Assembly (NCBI RefSeq): GCF_013426205.1
Contig: NC_089423.1
Location: 3,658,001 to 3,722,000 of the forward strand
Length of the DNA: 64,000 bases
From: Metarhizium brunneum
Taxonomy: Eukaryota > Ascomycota > Sordariomycetes > Hypocreales > Clavicipitaceae
Direction: 5' to 3'
Shown here: piece after piece, positions 12,916 to 24,088 of the stretch
Layout of the letters: every line of letters begins with the position of its first letter
How positions within the stretch are numbered: the stretch's first letter is position 1
The notes under the pieces: model-generated
The model's input: only the letters and a program-made list of their open reading frames with translations
The model's database searches: none
What the model was told of the DNA's origin: nothing
Translations under genes and position numbers: made by a program

Positions 12916-14158
12916 TCTTTCTCCCTCTCTCTCCCGCCCCTGAGACTCAACTTTCGGCATCGTGTGGTGTATATACAATTTTTGGGAACGGCTCTTGTGC
13001 TAGCGAGTTCATGAATTTATGATTTTACATGACCAGGAGGCTGTTGGGGATACAGAAAGCCCAGGATATAGCGGGGGGCAATGATTCAGACCTATTGTGC
13101 ATGGATATGTACAGTAAAGATACTGCTTGGGTGCACGAATAAGAGCCGATGCAGTTGAAATGGCGATGCAACCGTGAATTTTTGTACCTGACGAGCATAT
13201 TTGTCCCGATGCAAAATAATGTTATTTGATATTTCGTAGGCGCAGGGTCGGGGAGCGCCTGCAGGCGGATTCTTCCGGTCTGTTTTCGGGTAGCCTAGGG
13301 TGTGGCGTGGGTGGACTGGCTCCAGCCACAGATTGGCTACACCTGTGGCGTGTTCAATGTTGCAGTTTGGCGTTGCAGTTTGTCGCTGTCACCCAGTTTG
13401 TTGTGGCCTCCAATTTGCGGGGATCGGCTATAAGCGCCGTAAATGAACAGGTTATAACACACCAGACAGTATTCCAGACTGTGGACGAGAGCCTGGCCAC
13501 GAATTGCGTACATAAAACCGAGAGGCTTGTTTGACCCCGACTGGTATATTTTTTTGCTTGTTCAGCATTCTTCTACGACCAAGCCAGGTAGGTGTCCATG
13601 CCGCCACTGCTCCCCATGTTCAAATGCTGCAAAGGGTCAACAGGCTGACGAGCGGGACCTGGACCAGTGAGAACGGCCGCAGGGTCCCGGAGTTCATCGA
13701 GAGTCCATGTCTGGTTGCAAAGTTTCAAGTGCTTGAAGAACGGAGTACGCAGTGGCCAGCTGCCAGCTGTCAGTGGCCAGCGACCACGACCAGCTCCATT
13801 CTTTTTTTCCTCCCCCAATCCTCTGCTGGCGCCCACAGGACCACGATCCTCTCTTCCCCTCAACACCACGCCCTGGGACGTCTGGTGAGAGGTGCATGCG
13901 ACTCGGTGCATCCTCTCATGACGGAACCTACGCGTACTGGTCGAGGCGTCTAGAGCATTGAGCATTTTCTTCTCTCCTCCCCTTGTTCCTGCGGCCCGGC
14001 GTTGGCTGTGGAAAAACAAGCCCAGACCACACCTTGCCCGCCTCGCCGCCTCCCCCCCGAGCTTCGGATGCCCGACTTTTCGACCCACGTCCCACGAGAA
14101 AATCACATAATCGTCTTTGGCTCATCCCATCCATCGCCAATACGACTCGGTTGCACCT
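12916..14158. other. Intergenic region and probable long leader of the BTB gene
   Basis: No gene supported. A partial motif (CGGAGTACG) lies at 13740. The last 600 bp are C/T-rich on the plus strand and are likely promoter and 5' UTR of the next gene. Confidence 0.5.
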
Positions 14159-16757
14159 ATGGCGCCGCCAAATGGCTCTGCCAAGGGCCGAAAGGCTGTC
14201 ACCCCTAAGAACATGCCGAAGCCTGTGGTGCCTGCGTTGCCTTTGAAGCGGAAACCGGCGCCGGTCACCGTTGCCACCAAGGACGATGCGGCCACGGCTC
14301 CAGGCACCAAGGCAAATGGTGCTAATTCGGAGGCGTCTCAAACTAAGCAGGTTGCCAATGGTGTAGCGCCGGAAACCGTTGCTGGGAATGCCACCGCTCC
14401 CGTGGCTCTCATTTCGCAGCCAAAGACTGAGTCACTGCCAGGATCCGATGGTTCAGCCAACGGAGGGCCCAGCACAAACGGACACGTCACGGTTGGTAAG
14501 TGAATTTCCATGTTGGATGGCATTGTCTGTTGAAAGTTTGTGAGCTGCCTTTTGCTGATGCCGAGTCTGCTTTCTAGTTGCAGAGGCTGTCGAATCCGAG
14601 ACCCCGGCTGGGAACAAGTCGACAATGACGACGACTGACGAGATCGACTCGGATAAGAAGCCAAATGGGGCCACCGTCAGTGGACAGACAGCCGCCGGTG
14701 TCTCCCAGGCTGAGTCGACTTCACCTGAGCCGACATCAGAGCCAGCCACCGACTCCAATGTTGCGTCCAAGAATGAGCCAAGGCAGAAGCCAGGTTGGTC
14801 AACTCAGGAGCATGCATTCCGCCAGGGGCATCATTTATTTGCTAACCCGCATTATTTAGTCCAACATCATGCTGTCAAAGCCGCCAAAGGTCAGCCACCA
14901 CCGGGCATCTCGCCTTCTCGTTATCAGATGCCCCCTCCATTTCAGCCCGCCAGTCGACCATATGCCGTTGTGAACAATAATGACATCTCGCGTGGCCCGC
15001 CTGTTCCTCTACCCAATGGGCCGGTCCATATGCACCATTCGCACCCCAGCAATAGTAGCATTCACTTTGGCGCATTCCCTGGGTCGCAAAGCCCGTCTCC
15101 AGCGCCTCCTCACACCGGAGGTATGGTCCCTCCACCAGGCATGACAACGGCTGATGCTCGTCCCGCATACATGGCACCGGCAGGGAGCGGCTTCCCACCG
15201 ATGATGCCGCCGTACGGCGCAGAGATGATGCAGCCCGGCCACTTCGACAACTACGGGCGACCAGGGATGGCGTACGGTCCTTTGGAGACCTTTTCACCAT
15301 ATGGCAACAATTTTGGGCCTTCGACACCCCATAGCTTCCACGGCTCCCAGTCTTCTGGCCACCCCGATGACAGCGGCATGTATCACCAATACCCACCCAA
15401 TGGAAATCGCAACGGTGCTACTGGGCCTGGAGATTCTGATGGACATGTTCATAGCCACCAAGGGAGAATGTTCGGTCACCCAGAGTATCTGGGAATGATG
15501 CCAAGAGGCAGCTTTCCGCATCAGGGTGCTATCCTCGATGACGGCAGTGATGGATTCCTCTTCTTCATTCAACAGCAATTTGGCAATGCTGAGCTGGCTG
15601 ATTGCACTCTTGAGCTCAGATACGTTGACGACAGAGCTGCTCCTGTCCGTATTCCAGGACACCGATTGATCTTTGCCCGCAGTGGCCCCCTTGCTGAGCA
15701 GGTTAAGAACCAAATGCATCAAGTGTCTGACCGGGGTATGCAAATCCTGCTACTAGAGACCAGGAGTGGGTGGATTCGATCCGACTCCTTCTACATGGCT
15801 GTTCAGAGACTTTACGGACACCCTCTTCTCCCTATTCCGCCCCGAAACCGCGCAGAACCGGCCGATGTCACCGATGCCGGCACCTCCCACGAACAGCTTG
15901 ACTTTGCCTTGTCTTACGCTGCGGCTGGCCACTTGCTAGGTTGGATGCCTGTTGTTCGCAGAGGCTGTGAGGTCGCAACTCAGTTGTTGAGCTGGCAGAC
16001 CCTGGAGAAGGTGATTGAGTTTGCTCTTGAGGGGTCTTCTGACAACGGCTCCCACATGTCTTACAAGTATGGCGAAGGGTCCAAGGTTCTCCTCAATGCG
16101 GTGGTCACTTTCATCGTTCATAATCTCCCTCCCACATTCAGTCTCGACACAGGTGCAGGACACCCGGAACAGTATGCCCGCCTGCCGGAATGCCCTCCGC
16201 CATCGCCGGCCAGTAAGAAGCGCGGTCCTATTGTTGCGAAAGGATCTTCGGTGCACCTTGGAATGGGCCGCCGTTCTCAGCAGCTGACAGGAATACAGTT
16301 TGGCGACCTATCTTTGGCGGAGGAAGCCGGCGGATCGGACTCTGTGACTCCAAAGGCGGCGCAGCAGGCTCAACCCGTTCCACTTGTGGTGTTGTCCCGA
16401 GCCCTGATCAACCTTCCGTTCTTTCAACTAAAGATGATTCTAGAATCTGCAGGCTCTGGAAACGTAAACGGATGGGCGAACGCAGAGTCGCGTTATCGCA
16501 TCATTCGGAGTGCCGTGGAAGAGCGAGAAGCGCGACGACATCGCACTCTTGACGCCGTCCTAAGGGGACGTCTTCAAAGCCCCCTCTCGCTCCGTTCTGC
16601 ACTGTGCAGCCCTACTCCTCAGGACATGGGCCCTTGGAGTCCTCTTGGCTGGCAGGAGGAGATTCTTCCCTACGGTAATGCTGACGGACCGTCTCTTGGG
16701 CGGAAATGGGTCCCCTTTGTGGAACGTCAGGGAAATCCGGAAGCTGCCTACCCCTGA
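14159..16757 (+). CDS. BTB/POZ-domain protein, Pro/Gly-rich N-terminus
   Basis: The ATG at 14159 opens MAPPNGSAKGRK; exon 1 ends at 14495 and exon 2 starts at 14578 (82-nt intron). Without further splicing the product is 838 aa. A second likely intron at 14794-14859 (66 nt, stop-free, acceptor ATTTAG after a GCTAAC branch-like site) would give 816 aa. The first 420 residues are disordered (Ala/Pro/Ser/Thr, then Pro/Gly/His/Met-rich). A BTB-like fold begins about residue 433 with GFLFFIQQQFGNAELADCTLEL and continues through RIPGHRLIFARSGPLAEQV. Helical regions follow to the C-terminus. Such proteins usually mediate dimerisation or adaptor functions. Related uncharacterised proteins are, in my recollection, conserved in filamentous ascomycetes, but I know of no assigned role. 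Confidence 0.85.
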
Positions 16758-18578
16758 CCGGGCAAGTCTACGCGCTACGAAACAACGAATGGTGGTTGAC
16801 GAAGTCGCCGGCATACATTGCATTTTCATTAAAAAGTTAAAGGGATGCATTTTTTTTTTCGTGAGAATATTGTTACTTGCTCGTGCATGGAGTTTGAGGC
16901 AGGAAGGGTTCCCTATGTGGCCTCTCATTAATAACGTTTCTTTTCAAGGCCGCTTGTCTATGGAGAACAGGATGAGCCGGCTAATGGCGGAAAAATACAT
17001 TCTATGTGCCAAGAAGGCTACCATGACATGCGAAGCAGTGCACTCGGTAGAAGGCAGGAGCTGCGACATGGCGGGAGTACGTCCAGGTCAAATATAGCAA
17101 TCCAGGCCATTTTGCACCTCGCGTGATTGCAGGCTATAGGTTTGACGGCGTCTGGGGAAGCTTGGTTAGGGATGTGGCTTAGGCAAGGATTACGGAGGAG
17201 CAGGCGTACCGCGGAGGCCACGGGACATCAAACTTGGGCATTCTGCATCATGGATACTGCGCTGGATCCTGTAGCAGTAGGTTGAGGGCGGTTTCGCAGC
17301 TGAGGGTTGATGGGGAGGGCAGCAAGAGTTGAGCCAGAGAAGTAAGTGGGTGGTCCCGTCGCAGGTCCATACGGTGCGTGGACGGGCGCAGGAAGGGTCG
17401 GAGCAAAAGTTGATACCAAAACTGTTATGGGCGACGACGGATGACACATGATACGTTGGGGGTTGTGGTTTTTGTGTAACCAAAAGTCCGGGGTTGAGCA
17501 TGGAGATTTGATTACGAGGGGCACCAGCACCAGCACCAGCACCAGAGATGCAGGTTTTTTCGCGCCGCCAAACTGGATGCTAGATGGGCTTGTGCATTTT
17601 GGGGACGACAAGAAATGGCATGGGATGAATAAAAGCAATTTACGAATGGTGAGCAGTGTGTAAGCAAACAAGTGAAAGATATGATGGCCATGGGAACACC
17701 GAGCCTACCTAGTAGTTGACGTGTAGGCAGGTATGCATAGGTACATAGGTTTAATGTTGTTTACGAGCAGCACATGAGGGAGCATGAAGGACGGGAAATT
17801 ATTTCAATGCGCTTGCGTCTGCTAGTTTACTAGTCTGGTCCATATTGAAAAGCCAGGTCAATAATGTACCGAGTAAACATACAGTACTACTACTACGTAG
17901 TATTATGAAAGTGTGACGGGCTTGGATGGCGGGGAATCCCAGCAGTTGTCCGGCCGTCTTTATGCAAATTCGGGTTGATGCCTGAGCTGTACTCGGTATG
18001 TACGGAGTAAATTGGATGGCGTTGGGCGCGCTGAGCCAGGAGCACAAGATTGAAGGCGTCATTAGGAGTCTGGAGCTTGGGAAGCACAAGGTGTGGAGTC
18101 AATGGGGACTGAGGTGAGGCCCCACCTTCCGGGCCAAGCAAGTGCCTGCATAGGACTAGAAGCCGAGGTCGTCGCTGGGATGGGAAGAGGATGCGAGCCT
18201 TGTGATGATGGCACGAACATCCACTTCACTTCACTTCTACTCCCACCTCGACCTCGACGCGCGCGGTCTCTGTTGTTCGGCCCTGCTACCGCTGTCGTTC
18301 CCCCCCGGTGGCCGCGATAGCTTTATAACGAGGACAATACGCTCCCTTTTCCGACTCTTTTTTAACTTCCTCCTTTTCGCCCTTGTCGTACGCCGACAGA
18401 CTGAGCAGCCCGTCTGGCGTGCCGCTATGACAGCCGACTGACTGACTGACCGGTTTGGCTTGTGACTGCGCGACGCAGAGACGCCCCGACGACGCAAAAG
18501 CTCGCGACTGAGCTCGTCTCTGGTCCTCGAACCCCCTCGACACTGCGAAGATTGTATTTGAGAGCCCCTCCATCATCA
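16758..18578. other. Intergenic region
   Basis: No gene recognised. It contains a GCACCA microsatellite (about 17519-17544), one GTACGGAGTA motif at 18000-18009 and several TAGGTA-type words around 17705-17755. The last 300 bp are the promoter and leader of the next gene. Confidence 0.55.
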
Positions 18579-20363
18579 ATGGCATCGCCCTCTGCGGCCC
18601 CCAAAGGCGCGCCGCCCGCCCCCGTCGACGCCGTCCTCCGCAACACGCTCCGGTATACCATTTCGGCGCGCGAATATGCCACGCTGCACAGGTACATCAT
18701 TTCGCGGTCCAGGACGCTGCGCCGGGCAGCGCCCACGCCTGCGTCGGTGGACAAGGCGCTGCAGCCGCAGAGGAAGGGCGGCGACGACTACAACGCCGCG
18801 GCTGTGCGGCACGCGCTGAGGGTGTTTGTCGCGACCATGGTTGGCATGAAGGGCTGGGAGGCCATTTCCCGCCGCATGGATCCGAGGTTTGTCTTTTTGT
18901 TTTCCCCTGAAATTTTGCCCTCGGAGATGATGGCTGGCGTGCTGACAGACAAACCCCCCAGTGCCCGTGACAAGGGCCCAAAGCAGCCGCTGCTCAAGTC
19001 TCCGGCCCTGAGACTCTCCGTCTCCCTCTCGTCCATACTGCTCCTGTACCGCTTTCTCTTCCGCTTCCTCTCGCGGCTGCGGGCTCACCTCCTGGACCCG
19101 CAGGTCGAGCCGTTTCGCCGACGGAACCCGCGCACTGCGGCGGCGCTCACGTCGCCGTATGCGCCGGCCATTGGCGCCTCGCTCGCCGGCGTTGCGCTGG
19201 GCGTGTATCCCTCGCAGCAGCTGCGCGTCTCCATCGCCATCTACGCCATGTTCCGCGCGCTCGAGTTTGGCTGGAACGTCTGCGAGAGCGAGGGCCTCGT
19301 CTGGGGCGTCCGGGGGGGCAAGAAGCGCGAGCGGCCGTGGTGGTTTGGAAGCTGGATGCTTCAACCGCTGGCGTTTGGCCAGCTGCTGCACGCCGTCGTG
19401 TTTGACCGGGACTGTTTCCCTGCCGTGAGTTGCCGCTGCCTTGACGATTTCCCTTCTCCCACAAGTTGTCCCTTGCGTGCTGCTGACGACGTTTTGCAGG
19501 CGTACGGCAAGTTCATCTTCAAAAACTCGGACGGATACCTGCACGCGCGCCCCGAGGGCTACTCGGGCACCGCAAAATGGCCCTCGACGACAGACGTGGT
19601 CGAGAGCCTCTCCCGCATGGCCAGGCTCAACTGGCCGGCGTACATATCGCCCACCATGTTCCCGACCAAGGAGGTGCTCCCGCCCGGCCTCGAGGCCATA
19701 TCGCCGCTGACGAGCCAGGCGCACCCGCTCATCACGTCGCTCTCGTGCGCGACGCTGCACCCCTCGGACCCGTCGTGCACCCGCACCCTCCTCACCTTTT
19801 GGCTCGGCTCGTTCCCCCCGATGGCGCGCTTCTTCCTCGTCGTCTGCTCGGCCCTCACCATCGTCCCGCGCTTCAAGGCCCTGTACCACTTCCCCGTGAC
19901 CACGATCCGCAAGATCGTCGCCAGCGCCCTCCGCATGTCCGCCTTCGCCACGGGCGCCATCTCCACCGCCTGGGCGTCCATCTGCTTCTTCCAGACGTAC
20001 CTGCCGCGCCGGGTGCTGGCCACGCAGCGCTTCTTCCTCGGCGGCTTCTTCGCGGGGCTGTGGGCGTGGGTCGAGCGCCGCCACGGCCGGGGCGTCTTCC
20101 TGTACAGCGCGCGCGCGAGCGTCGACAGCCTGTGGAAGGTGGGCGTCAAGAGGAGGTGGTGGAAGGCCATGAAGGGCGGTGACGTGTGGGTGTTTGTCCT
20201 GGCCTTGATGGTGACGGGCGTCGTGTACGAGAGGGACGCCCGGGCCCTCCGCGAGAAGGAGTGGAGGAAGGGCGTCAGCTGGATCAGGGGCGAGGGCTGG
20301 CGCGATTGGGCTATTGATGACGATGAGGATGCCGACGAGGCCAACGACAAGAAGATGGAGTGA
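18579..20363 (+). CDS. Multi-pass membrane protein resembling TMEM135
   Basis: Three exons (18579-18886, 18962-19424, 19500-20363) give 544 aa. Several hydrophobic segments are visible: LSVSLSSILLLYRFLFRFL, then AIGASLAGVALGVYPS, ARFFLVVCSALTIV, SAFATGAISTAWASICFF and VWVFVLALMVTGVVY. The stretch ASLAGVALGVYPSQQLRVSI followed by MFRALEFGWN resembles the TMEM135/PMP52 family, whose animal members act in peroxisomes and mitochondria. The fungal function is unknown. The end is acidic (DDDEDADEAND). Both introns are 75 nt, divisible by three, and free of in-frame stops, so the locus also reads through unspliced. I chose ATG 18579 (MASPSAAPKG) because the upstream in-frame sequence is not protein-like. 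Coding GC is very high compared with neighbours. It is convergent with the OPT gene. Confidence 0.72.
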   Translation: MASPSAAPKGAPPAPVDAVLRNTLRYTISAREYATLHRYIISRSRTLRRAAPTPASVDKALQPQRKGGDDYNAAAVRHALRVFVATMVGMKGWEAISRRMDPRFVFLFSPEILPSEMMAGVLTDKPPSARDKGPKQPLLKSPALRLSVSLSSILLLYRFLFRFLSRLRAHLLDPQVEPFRRRNPRTAAALTSPYAPAIGASLAGVALGVYPSQQLRVSIAIYAMFRALEFGWNVCESEGLVWGVRGGKKRERPWWFGSWMLQPLAFGQLLHAVVFDRDCFPAVSCRCLDDFPSPTSCPLRAADDVLQAYGKFIFKNSDGYLHARPEGYSGTAKWPSTTDVVESLSRMARLNWPAYISPTMFPTKEVLPPGLEAISPLTSQAHPLITSLSCATLHPSDPSCTRTLLTFWLGSFPPMARFFLVVCSALTIVPRFKALYHFPVTTIRKIVASALRMSAFATGAISTAWASICFFQTYLPRRVLATQRFFLGGFFAGLWAWVERRHGRGVFLYSARASVDSLWKVGVKRRWWKAMKGGDVWVFVLALMVTGVVYERDARALREKEWRKGVSWIRGEGWRDWAIDDDEDADEANDKKME

Positions 20364-20607
20364 TGGCTTTCTCTGCCCAATACTTCTAGCTTGCCTTATA
20401 CCTTGCGGCTACTCATGGAAAAGACTTGTAGACTGGCCGTCATGAAAAAAAATATACATGTCATGATTGGAATCATAATGTAATTGTACTGTCGAGACCA
20501 ACTTCTGCCGCGCACTACTACCATCCCATATTCCACTTCCACTCCCACTCCCACCAACTAACCCTAACCCTGACCCCTTGACCACAGCGGCTCCTCGTCA
20601 GCTTCGC
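20364..20607. other. Convergent 3' intergenic spacer with telomere-like repeat
   Basis: The 244-bp spacer between two convergent genes carries both 3' UTRs. It contains C-rich short repeats (CACTTCCACTCCCACTCCCA) followed by CTAACCCTAACCCTGACCCC near 20559-20578, about two units of the CCCTAA fungal telomere sequence. Confidence 0.7.
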
Positions 20608-23600
20608 CTACGGAGCAGGAACCTTGCTCGCGTCCCACCACGGATAGAACCTCTCCCCCGGCGCCAACGACTTGAGCGTGCACGCCGTGCCCTCGCACCC
20701 GGCAGACGGCTGCGTGTTGCCCCACCATTCAATCTCCGCGCCGACCCATTGAACCGAGAAGAGCATGATGATGGCCGATATAGCGATGCCCGCGGACCAT
20801 GCGGCCGACAGCACAAAGTTGTACTACAGCGTTTTGCTTTGTGAGTTTCCCTATCAAAATACGGTATTCAGAAAACAAAGTAAAAAAAAAAAGACGTACC
20901 TTGGACCAGAAATCGAGGTACCGCCCCCGGATATAGATCCACGAGAACCAAGCTACTGGGACGGCGGGGAACGCATACGAGAAACCTACTCTTGTTAGTT
21001 TCCGCCGACATGTACCATGTACATACATATACACTGGGAGCAACCAAGAACAAAACATACTATAGGGAGCCCACTGCAGACCGCCCGCAATAGCGGCAAC
21101 GAGGTGAATCTGCCTTAGGGCGCGGTTATTCGGCCACAGCTTCTTGAGCCCGAAGAAGGCGAGCACGAGGGCGATGCCCATTGGGAAGCCCAGCAGCAGC
21201 CATTTGTACTGGCCGTCTTTGCCAAACACCTTGATGGGACCGATGGTGCCCCAGAGCACCGACGCGGTGAAGAATGTGTTTGGGCCGGGGCATCGGAAGC
21301 GCATGGGCGGGTTGAGCGTGCAGACGCCGCTGATTTCCATCTACACCGTGTTAGTATATACGCACAGGGAATCGAGATATGTATCGGTAGTGACGACAAG
21401 AAAGAAAGAGGAGCGTTTTTACCTGGAATTTGATGATGCCGGTGCAAATAAGGGTGGATATGAAGGTGGCAATCATTTGTGCGGCAAAGGTGACGCGAGG
21501 TGGAATCTAGAAAATCACGTCAGTCATGACATTGTGCGGGCTTGGACGGAGGAGCATGTATTTTACCTTGACGTAGTGCGCGAGCTTGAGGTCGTTGGCG
21601 AAAGACAGCGCGTGGGCGCAAGTAACGTATCTAGAGGAAAGATTTTAGTGCGACGAGTATTTTGTGCAGGGGCAGCGGAGAAGAGAATGTTACCCGTAGG
21701 ACTTGAAAAAGTTCATGGCCAGAGCGTTGCCTTCGACAATCATGCCGCCGATGAACTCGGCGAGCACGTTCAGCGTGACCTCGATGCCCGTCATGGCGGC
21801 GACGATGCCGACGGGGACGACAAACATGAGGCACAGCCAGATACCGTACAGGACGACGGCGGGCGAAGTGTACGTCGGCCAGAGGGCGATGCCGAGGACG
21901 CCAAAGACGATAGAGATGATGAGAGTAAGGAAGTAGTACCACTCGGAGACTACACCGGCCGTCAATATAAAAGAGAGAGGGGAGGAGGAGAGGAAGAAAA
22001 AGAGTGAAAGGGGGTTACCTTCGGGATACGCAGCCATGAGACGATTGTGAACATCGAGGTATTCGCCATCCATTGCACGCTCGTTACCCTGCTCGCCCTC
22101 GCTCTCCTTCTTGTTGCGTCTCCATCGTAGCCCCTTGACAAGGTTCTTGAAACCCATCTTGAGCTCGTACCGGTGGTAGAGAATAACGTGCGTGATGACA
22201 GCGGCGTAGATGGCGAAGAAGAACCCGTACAGCAGCGAGTTGGCCGCGCTCATGTAGGGCGCAGAGTACTTGCTGTACTTGTCGAGATCGAACATGCCGC
22301 GGTTGTCCAGGGTCCGCGAGACATTGTACAGCTTGCCGAAGTGGTCGTAGATGCGGTTGCTGTTGATGGGGAGATATGCCGTGTTCCACGTGTTGGTGTA
22401 CCAGACGCCGAGGATGAAGAGGCCGGTGATGAACATGCCGCCAGCAAAGTTGAATGTTGAGAAGGAGGGGATCATCTTTGACAAGAGGGGTTGGGGGTTA
22501 GAAGATGTTTTCTTTTTCTTCATTTTTCGAGGGGGGAGTTGCGGTTGCAGATGACGTACCAAGGGGTCAGTCTCGTTAAAGTTGATGACGTTCCAATCAA
22601 ACGTGGGAAGGGGGTTGAATAGCTACTCAGGTCAAGTTCATCTTTGTCAATGTACAATATCGTTGCTTATGTCGAGAAACGAGTTCAAACTTACACCGAG
22701 ACCATTCTGCATGCCAGTAAGAATATTCAAGTGCACGTTATCAGGGGCAATCCAAGTCATCCATGAAAAGTACGTAAGAACCTGGAACAAGTAGTTGGGG
22801 AACCAAAAGTAGACAAACATAGCAGCAAAGGATACCATGAAGAATCGGTATCTTGAAATGTTCCAGATCTTGCCAAACGGTCCCTGCACGGAGTGGTTCT
22901 CCTCGTTGTGCAGAGCGGTGTTAAGGGCAATGGTGACGAGGGACCTGGGCCACACGCAGTACGACGGGTACACGAGGAACTTTCTCGTCAGGCCAGCCAG
23001 ACCATAGCCGATAAAGTTGGTGGCAAAGCCGTTGAGGAAGATGTAAGAAAAGCTACGTGCGTACTGCTGGTTAAAGTACTGAGGGAGCACCTGGGTCCAG
23101 ATAATGTACTGCGTGTAAGGCAGGCTTCGAGCCGTGTTGGCCATGATGGCGATGAGCATGTGCTCCTTCTTGTTGAATCTCCCTGGGTTTAGGTTAATGA
23201 TTTGGCTCGTAAAGGGAACGCGCATCTCCTTCTTGGGCATCCACTTCTCCCATGCTTTGCCGACCGGATAGGCAAGTAGCTGGGCCATGTTGGTGTCGAA
23301 TCGGATGGGCGGTTGGCGTATGGAGAAGAGCTGGTTGACAAAGGCCAGGAGGCATGAAAAGGCGATGCCGATGGTCCAGGCACGGATTGTAGAGACGGGC
23401 ATGCTGGGGTCGTCGTGGTTGTCCGTGACGGCGCGGACTTCGGCGTATGGACTGTTGTTGGTGATGAGAGCGGCTTCGAGCTTCATCTCTTGGACGAGGC
23501 GCTCGTGCTTCTCGGGGTGCTCCATGATGGCGGGATTATCTGAGGCGCCATGTAAGCCATTGGCCCTCAAAACAGGCGGTGATGAACAGGCCAGTGCATG

Positions 23601-24088
23601 TACGAACCCATAAACTCCTTTATCTTCTGCAGAGTGACGTGGGGGAAGTTGGGGTCTCCATCGTGGATAGCCAACACGTTCTTCATGAGCTATTCGACAA
23701 TGTCAGATGAAAGTTTGAAGATGCCGCGCTCATGGCCATGGCTTACACGGCGGACGTGCTCCAGGCTCATGGAAGCTGCCAGCTCCTTGGCCTCGAGAAT
23801 GTCATCTTCGGTGGCATTAAGGTGGCTGGGTTTGTGGTCCTGTTAGACGGCAATGATGAGAAGAAAACAAAACGATGTCTGACGCGTGCTTACCCTTCCA
23901 CGGTATGAGTACGCTCGGCATCTTCCTCTGAAATCTACGGGGCTCCATTCAGCAACACTGGTCCCACGAATTGGTTTTCCAAAGATGCGCAATTGGGAGA
24001 AGAAACCTACGGTATGGTGGACAGTGTCAAACGCCTCCGTCTTCTCCAAAACCTGAGACGGCTTCTCCTTCGTCTCTGACTTTTCCAT
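20608..24088 (-). CDS. OPT-family oligopeptide transporter
   Basis: Proton-coupled oligopeptide transporter of the OPT family (ISP4/OPT1 type) in the plasma or vacuolar membrane, taking up small peptides. Twelve exons close in phase: 24088-23894, 23839-23747, 23689-23608, 23539-22695, 22622-22560, 22475-22019, 21949-21694, 21630-21567, 21506-21423, 21340-21061, 20985-20900 and 20823-20608, about 906 aa. Family features include the peptide-rich stretch HDGDPNFPHVT before the first helix and the OPT motif LNPGRFNKKEHMLIAIMAN. Others are NPLPTFDWNVINF, YPEVSEWYY, KIPPRVTFAAQM and WWGNTQ near the end. One acceptor (at 22475) is the non-consensus TCAAAG. The extreme N-terminus is uncertain: exon 1 must be read in a basic, unnatural-looking frame (RGRCRAYSYRGR) to join exon 2, or a further 72-nt intron removed. 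Confidence 0.9.

Noticed and set aside
17228..17671. Minus-strand frame with a VLVLVLV run
   Set aside because: The run simply reflects the GCACCA microsatellite; there is no other protein feature.
18576..20084. Long minus-strand open frame (502 codons) opposite the TMEM135-like gene
   Set aside because: It is a shadow of the very GC-rich plus-strand gene; the product is Arg/Glu/Gly-rich with no domain, while the plus strand has membrane helices and valid introns.
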